IMG/VR virus record: IMGVR_UViG_3300029893_000025
Location: 1-40,243 of that record
Origin: a virus
Reading direction: 5' to 3' (one strand)
DNA: 40,243 nucleotides
The stretch's first letter is position 1. Every line of letters starts with the position of its first letter. Of the stretch, positions 35,882-40,243 are shown piece by piece. A program made the translations under genes and the position numbers. Under the pieces are notes generated by a model. The model searched no databases, had not been told where the DNA came from, and saw only the letters and a program-made list of their open reading frames with translations.

Positions 35882-38800
35882 CTCATACCTTTCCATGGCC
35901 CGCATAACCGTGGGCATATGTCTGCGCGGGATGGCCCCAAATCTGCCGCCAAGGTCCTCCGCGGTGGCTTCCTGCTTCGCTACGCGGCGCAGGGAGGCCC
36001 GGACGGTCTTAGGCAGTTGGCCCTCAAACTCTTTCAGGGACTGGGTGAACGCCTCCATGTCCTCCTCGGAGCCAGTCCTAAAAGCCTCGCGGAATCTCTC
36101 TCTGATGATGTAGGCCGCGCCTGTTTCGTCTCTATGGAGGGCCTCTAGGAGGTCGTCCATATCATCCCGGGCCTTGTCATACTTGCCCACCCGCAGAACG
36201 CCAAGGGACTCAAGGGCCTTTGTGTGGCCGGGGGACTGCCAACGAGTAGGTTGGGGGATTGGGGAGTGCTTCTCTGCAAACTTGTCTAGCGCGTCTATCT
36301 GGGCTATATAGTCCGGCACAGAGCCGAGTATACCCCTAGCGAGGTACTTAATCCGGTCAGGGCTTCTATCCAACTTGGCCCCGATGGCCCGGTATATGTT
36401 CTCGGTGCCCGCAGACGCCTGTAGCCCCGGGGGTATATTTTTATCGTAAACCCTAGAGATGGGGCCCTTTCGGTATATGCTAAAATTGAAGGAGTATTCA
36501 AGGGGCGCGAGAACGGGACCCCCTAGAGTCAACCAACTCCCGGCTCCCTCCCGCAGAACGTCTCCGGGGGCGTCCGCCATCCTCTGCTTTTTGAGGTCCG
36601 GGTCCTTCTCGTAGGCGATGTCTATGGCCGCCTTGGCCGATATCCACAGGGGTTGTAGAAACTCGGGGATAAAGCCCGCGGGGACCACCACCGGGCGCTG
36701 TTTATTGCCATCTTTCACCCGCACCCCGGTGTCTATCATGATGAACCTCTGCTCATCCTGCGGTGAGACATAGCGGCTTGCGGGGTTGTTCTTCCACGCC
36801 ACATATGCGGCGGAAGCGGCGGACAGGAGCCCGGCCACACGTGTGGCCATAGTGACGGGCATATCCCTCATCGCCTCTATGAACATATACTTATCCTGTA
36901 TATTAGGGTTGAGGAACGGGATAATCTGGCTGGCGGTCCTCATCCCATCGCCCGACTGCTTGAAGTCAAGGTTGGTGTCCCTAACCACGGCGCGCCAATC
37001 GCTGGGCGCGTTGATAAACATATCGTCGGTTATCTCGTCCATTTTCAGGAGGTTCTTCCTAAACTCTGGCTTGAGGTTGCGATAAACCTGAACGTGCCGG
37101 AGCATATCGTCCCAAGACTTCATCGCGGACCCGAGGGCTGACCACCCCTGAGCCGTTCTGTGGTTTAAGGCGTTCATTACATAGGCGTAGTGCCTTTTGG
37201 AGGGCTGTTTTATGAATTTGCCTATGGCGGGCATTATCGGCAACTTAGAGTCTATCGCGTTGGCGATATTCAGCGCGGTCTGGAGGTCGTGCGCCTGCGT
37301 GTATCCCTCGCGCGCCAGTTTCTCCGCTATTTTGGATTTATTCATCCCCTTGCCAAAATTTGCGGCTTCCCGGTACGCTTTAATCCAGTATTTCGGGTTG
37401 AGGAGCGACCCAAGTTCGCCATAGTCGGTGTCTTTAAAGCGCTGGAGATTGAGTTTCTCAGACAGTTTGGGGAACCTCTCGGACACGAAGTCTATCCCCT
37501 TTGATACAGCCTTATCCATGGCCCTGCCAGCGGGGGTCCAACTGCCCTTTGAGCGCAGGAGGGTCTCAAACACGTCGCGGCGCACCATGGAGAAATAATA
37601 CTTGGAGTTTAGGTCTAGAACACCGCGCCTAAACGCGGCCTTCATGTCGGAGGCGAGGAGATGAAACAGGTCGGTGGTATTTTTGTCAGCCCGCCCAAGG
37701 AACTCCACGACCTCTCTCGGCAGTATCGCCTCGGACCCGTCTGGAGCCTTAAATCTCTTGAACTCCATCCCCCCCAATTTGCCAGCCTCTTTCTCTATGT
37801 CAACGCCGAACTCTTTAATGGCCACGTCTATCACTTTCTTCTTTTCTGAGGCCACAATCTTCTTCATGTGGTACTTGACGAACTGCTCTATGGCGTCCAT
37901 CTTGGGCATGGCGGCGAAGCCCTCGCGGGCCTTCTTGTACTGCGTAAAAATGTCCATCATTTTTACCGGACCCTCCTCCCCAGCCAACCCCCTCACCCCG
38001 TACCGCTCCGCGGCCTCATCGCTTACCTCCATGAAGGAGTAGTATTTATGCTTCTTCTTCCACAGCGCCGCGGTGGCGTCGTCTATCAACCCAGACTTAA
38101 CGAGGTAGTCCAGAGATATAGTAGAGGCGTCCTCCGCGAAGGTCTCCACGGCGGCATTTATGCGCGCCCAATCAGCGGATTTCCCGGCGGCCACCATTTC
38201 AGACTGTAGCGCCTCCAGCACCTCATCCACATCCCGCACCGTCATATCTCCGTATTCAACCCCGTTCTCCGCCGACTCGCGCATGGATTTGAGCATGTAA
38301 ATACGGTTGAAAAGGTCCTTATCCGTCGCGGACTTTATCGCGGAGGCGATTTTATCCGTCACCTTTTTAACGTCGTACATTAGGTTGGCTATCACTCTGT
38401 CGGCCAGACCCCTGTCGGCCTTGTAGGTTTCGGTGACGCCCTTTTGGTTTTTAAACCAACCGCCCCCGAAAATGTTGGAAAAATCGGCCTTGAATTTTAT
38501 ACCGTAGTTGGAGTCAGCCACGTTCTTGACAAAATAAACCATCTTGTCGCGCCAAGTTGACGTCTTCCCGGAGGGCGGCGCGCCAGTCCCCTTGATTATG
38601 CCGTCTATGTCCCCCGCTATTTTGGCCTTAACAGGGTTAGAGGCCGTTTTCGCCACGTCAGAGAGGGCCTTAGGTGCGGCCGCGGGCGGCGGGGCGGCCT
38701 TGGGGGCCACGGGAGCGGCCTTGGGGGCCACGGGAGCGGCCTTGGGGGCCGCTGTGGCAGGCTTTTGGGGGGCAGATGGGGGTTTGGCACTACCGGCCCC

Positions 38801-40243
38801 CATTTTGGGCGTAAAAGCCCTATTCTTGGCTCCGAAATCAACCTCCCACGCCTTGCCCGCGGCGTCTCTGGCCGATACCCTTTGCTCAAGCCCGATGGCC
38901 GTTATGGTGTCATCCAAGGTTTTTAGCGCCCCCTCGTTGCCAGCGTATCTAGACCTGAGCGACCCAAGGTGGGCCATGGCGTCCTGAGGGGTGGCCCCAG
39001 AGGCGTACAGGCGGCCCACAGTCTCTCCTATCTCTGCGCGCGCCATATTAGTGCGGACTTTGTCCATTATGGGCTGTGCCTTCATGCCGAGCGACATTTC
39101 GGAGGGCTTCTGCGCGGAAGGGATTAGGAGTGGCTGTTCCGGCGCGGCCTGCGCGGGTGGGGGTTCCTGTGCCTTGCGAATCTCTTTACGCATACCCTTT
39201 AGGGCGGCGGGGCCTTCGCGCTGGACCGCTATGCGCTCCAAGGACTCTCTGACGGGCCCCGGGAGGCCCGCCTCAGTGCCCGGCATGCCTTTAGTGGCGA
39301 AAGAGGTGGGCCGGAACTCGGGATAGTCAACAAAGACCCGTTCCGGCACCGGGAGGCCCTCATTGGCGGCCTTTTGGACTGCGGCCGCATGCATTTTCCT
39401 GCCCTCTGGACCCAAGAACTCCACGGCGGGCCGTGACTGCTGTTGGGCGAGGGAGTCGGAGAGTAGTTTTTCGGTCTCAGGGTCTCCGCCCTTGGCCCGG
39501 ATGTCGTCTATGGCGGACTTGGTGCGCGCTATTTCGGCGGCCTTTACATCCTCCGCGTGTTCAGAAAATCGCTTCTGCCACATGCCCTCCGGGGGTATCT
39601 CAGATATGGCCTCGTCAACCATAGCGGCTTCCTGAGCGGCCTGTCTGGCGGCCTGTTTCTCGGCGCGCGCTACCTCGCCCACGGCCTCGCCCAGCGGGCG
39701 GGGTTTCTCTGGGGCCATGGAGCGATATACGTCCCCCACGTCGTCAAGGCCGGACTCGGCTATAGCCTTCTGCCCCAACCTCTCGCTGGCCTCTCTGGGG
39801 GCCGCTATGAGGTCCTTTAGGCCCTCTCGCGCGCCCTTCTTCCCAAGCGACTCCGCGGCTTCCCGGCCCGCGGCCTTTAATAGGCCCCCAGCGCCAGCAG
39901 TAGCCAAGGATGCGGGGTCCGTCATTTGGATGGGGAGGTCAAGCGCAAACTTGGACACCCCAGCGGCCATCTCTCCGGCGGGCTCTGCGGCGGCCTGAAC
40001 AGCCCCGCTTTCCATCGGGGTTCTGGGTCTGACGATTAAGCCGAAACGCCCACCGCGGCCTATGGTGGGGCCCTGCGATAGAGTCTCAACACCCCTTTCA
40101 ACCAATTCGCCCACCGCCTCACCAACCACCCCAGCGCTCTTACGATACTTTTCAACAAAACCCGGAGCCACCCGCTCAAGCACGGGGGTTATCGCCTCTC
40201 TGGCCACCTTCATGGGGCCCATGGCGCGCTCGGCCCACTTGGG
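35867..40243 (-). CDS. Large internal virion / DNA ejection protein (1543-1556 aa when joined), allele B
   Basis: The main part of the gene that starts at 767. Joining 767-474 to 40243-35867 gives 1556 aa with no stop, confirming circularity. Regions in order: a variable N-terminal segment, a long Ala/Glu/Lys helical region, low-complexity Pro/Ala (KAAPVAPKAAPVAPKAAPPP), then a large alpha-helical part with conserved-looking blocks including NAIDSKLPIMPAIGKFIKQ, SQIIPFLNPNIQDKYMFIEAM and a hydrophobic MPVTMATRVAGLLSAASAAYVAW segment. The last block recalls the polyvalent-protein-associated C-terminal domain (LPD38 type) of giant phage ejection proteins. No transglycosylase motif was identified. 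Probably ejected with the DNA. Confidence 0.75.
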   Translation of the reverse strand, partial: PKWAERAMGPMKVAREAITPVLERVAPGFVEKYRKSAGVVGEAVGELVERGVETLSQGPTIGRGGRFGLIVRPRTPMESGAVQAAAEPAGEMAAGVSKFALDLPIQMTDPASLATAGAGGLLKAAGREAAESLGKKGAREGLKDLIAAPREASERLGQKAIAESGLDDVGDVYRSMAPEKPRPLGEAVGEVARAEKQAARQAAQEAAMVDEAISEIPPEGMWQKRFSEHAEDVKAAEIARTKSAIDDIRAKGGDPETEKLLSDSLAQQQSRPAVEFLGPEGRKMHAAAVQKAANEGLPVPERVFVDYPEFRPTSFATKGMPGTEAGLPGPVRESLERIAVQREGPAALKGMRKEIRKAQEPPPAQAAPEQPLLIPSAQKPSEMSLGMKAQPIMDKVRTNMARAEIGETVGRLYASGATPQDAMAHLGSLRSRYAGNEGALKTLDDTITAIGLEQRVSARDAAGKAWEVDFGAKNRAFTPKMGAGSAKPPSAPQKPATAAPKAAPVAPKAAPVAPKAAPPPAAAPKALSDVAKTASNPVKAKIAGDIDGIIKGTGAPPSGKTSTWRDKMVYFVKNVADSNYGIKFKADFSNIFGGGWFKNQKGVTETYKADRGLADRVIANLMYDVKKVTDKIASAIKSATDKDLFNRIYMLKSMRESAENGVEYGDMTVRDVDEVLEALQSEMVAAGKSADWARINAAVETFAEDASTISLDYLVKSGLIDDATAALWKKKHKYYSFMEVSDEAAERYGVRGLAGEEGPVKMMDIFTQYKKAREGFAAMPKMDAIEQFVKYHMKKIVASEKKKVIDVAIKEFGVDIEKEAGKLGGMEFKRFKAPDGSEAILPREVVEFLGRADKNTTDLFHLLASDMKAAFRRGVLDLNSKYYFSMVRRDVFETLLRSKGSWTPAGRAMDKAVSKGIDFVSERFPKLSEKLNLQRFKDTDYGELGSLLNPKYWIKAYREAANFGKGMNKSKIAEKLAREGYTQAHDLQTALNIANAIDSKLPIMPAIGKFIKQPSKRHYAYVMNALNHRTAQGWSALGSAMKSWDDMLRHVQVYRNLKPEFRKNLLKMDEITDDMFINAPSDWRAVVRDTNLDFKQSGDGMRTASQIIPFLNPNIQDKYMFIEAMRDMPVTMATRVAGLLSAASAAYVAWKNNPASRYVSPQDEQRFIMIDTGVRVKDGNKQRPVVVPAGFIPEFLQPLWISAKAAIDIAYEKDPDLKKQRMADAPGDVLREGAGSWLTLGGPVLAPLEYSFNFSIYRKGPISRVYDKNIPPGLQASAGTENIYRAIGAKLDRSPDRIKYLARGILGSVPDYIAQIDALDKFAEKHSPIPQPTRWQSPGHTKALESLGVLRVGKYDKARDDMDDLLEALHRDETGAAYIIRERFREAFRTGSEEDMEAFTQSLKEFEGQLPKTVRASLRRVAKQEATAEDLGGRFGAIPRRHMPTVMRAMERYEGGGQ
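39732..40243. repeat. Terminal overlap, allele B (pairs with 1-473)
   Basis: This is the second copy of the terminal overlap. It encodes the same N-terminal part of the large ejection protein as allele A but is 39 nt longer, and the segment between the flanking conserved stretches differs completely in sequence. The 77-nt blocks at 39732-39808 and 40167-40243 match the start of the window exactly. Confidence 0.85.

Overview
The window is an essentially complete genome of a tailed, podovirus-like dsDNA phage of about 39.7 kb, assembled from a mixed population. The two window ends overlap: positions 1-473 and 39732-40243 are two alleles of one locus, and each end of the overlap is an identical block of exactly 77 nt. 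Joining the ends keeps the long ejection-protein gene in frame (1543 or 1556 aa depending on the allele). This supports a circular map in which both branches of a strain-variant bubble were written out. The host cannot be fixed. The genome is GC-rich with frequent ATA (Ile) and AGG (Arg) codons. At least a dozen promoters match the -35/-10 consensus of a housekeeping sigma factor and no phage RNA polymerase is visible, so transcription probably relies on the host.

Layout. From about 20.4 kb down to 1, then wrapping to 40.2-35.9 kb, the minus strand carries the late module. In transcription order it holds small and large terminase, a 448-aa unknown protein, a 220-nt structured RNA region, portal, scaffold, major capsid, head completion proteins, an adaptor, a nozzle-like protein with a Kelch propeller, a 130-aa repeat protein, a tail fibre with signal peptide, collar domain and glycine-rich tip, a lysis cassette, a metallophosphoesterase and three internal/ejection proteins. 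From 20.45 to 24.8 kb lies a regulatory region. It contains a large structured RNA (about 525 nt) transcribed divergently from terminase, a 40-aa basic protein, a minus-strand small RNA ending in a 20-bp UUCG hairpin, an AT-rich block with five GGGGAGTA repeats (origin candidate), and minus-strand small genes, one behind a pseudoknot-forming leader. From 24.8 to 35.8 kb the plus strand carries the early module: a single-strand annealing protein fused to an apparent OB domain, a PD-(D/E)XK exonuclease, a ribbon-helix-helix protein, a metallophosphoesterase, a replication-initiation-like protein, a DnaC-like loader, a RuvC-like resolvase, many small Cys-rich proteins, a Gly-Tyr/Gly-Ser repeat protein, a pentapeptide-repeat protein, and a DNA methyltransferase interrupted by an HNH endonuclease gene.

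How it works together. The early genes supply recombination (SSAP, exonuclease, resolvase) and recruitment of host replication (O-like protein plus loader). No DNA polymerase, primase, integrase or RNA polymerase was found. Late genes are read from several separate promoters. Four of these place the start codon at or within 2 nt of the predicted transcription start, so leaderless initiation looks like a rule here. The most interesting candidates for new biology are the two structured RNAs flanking the packaging genes, the pseudoknot leader at 23.6 kb, and a shared TAACAGATA motif linking the central control region to the tail-fibre promoter.
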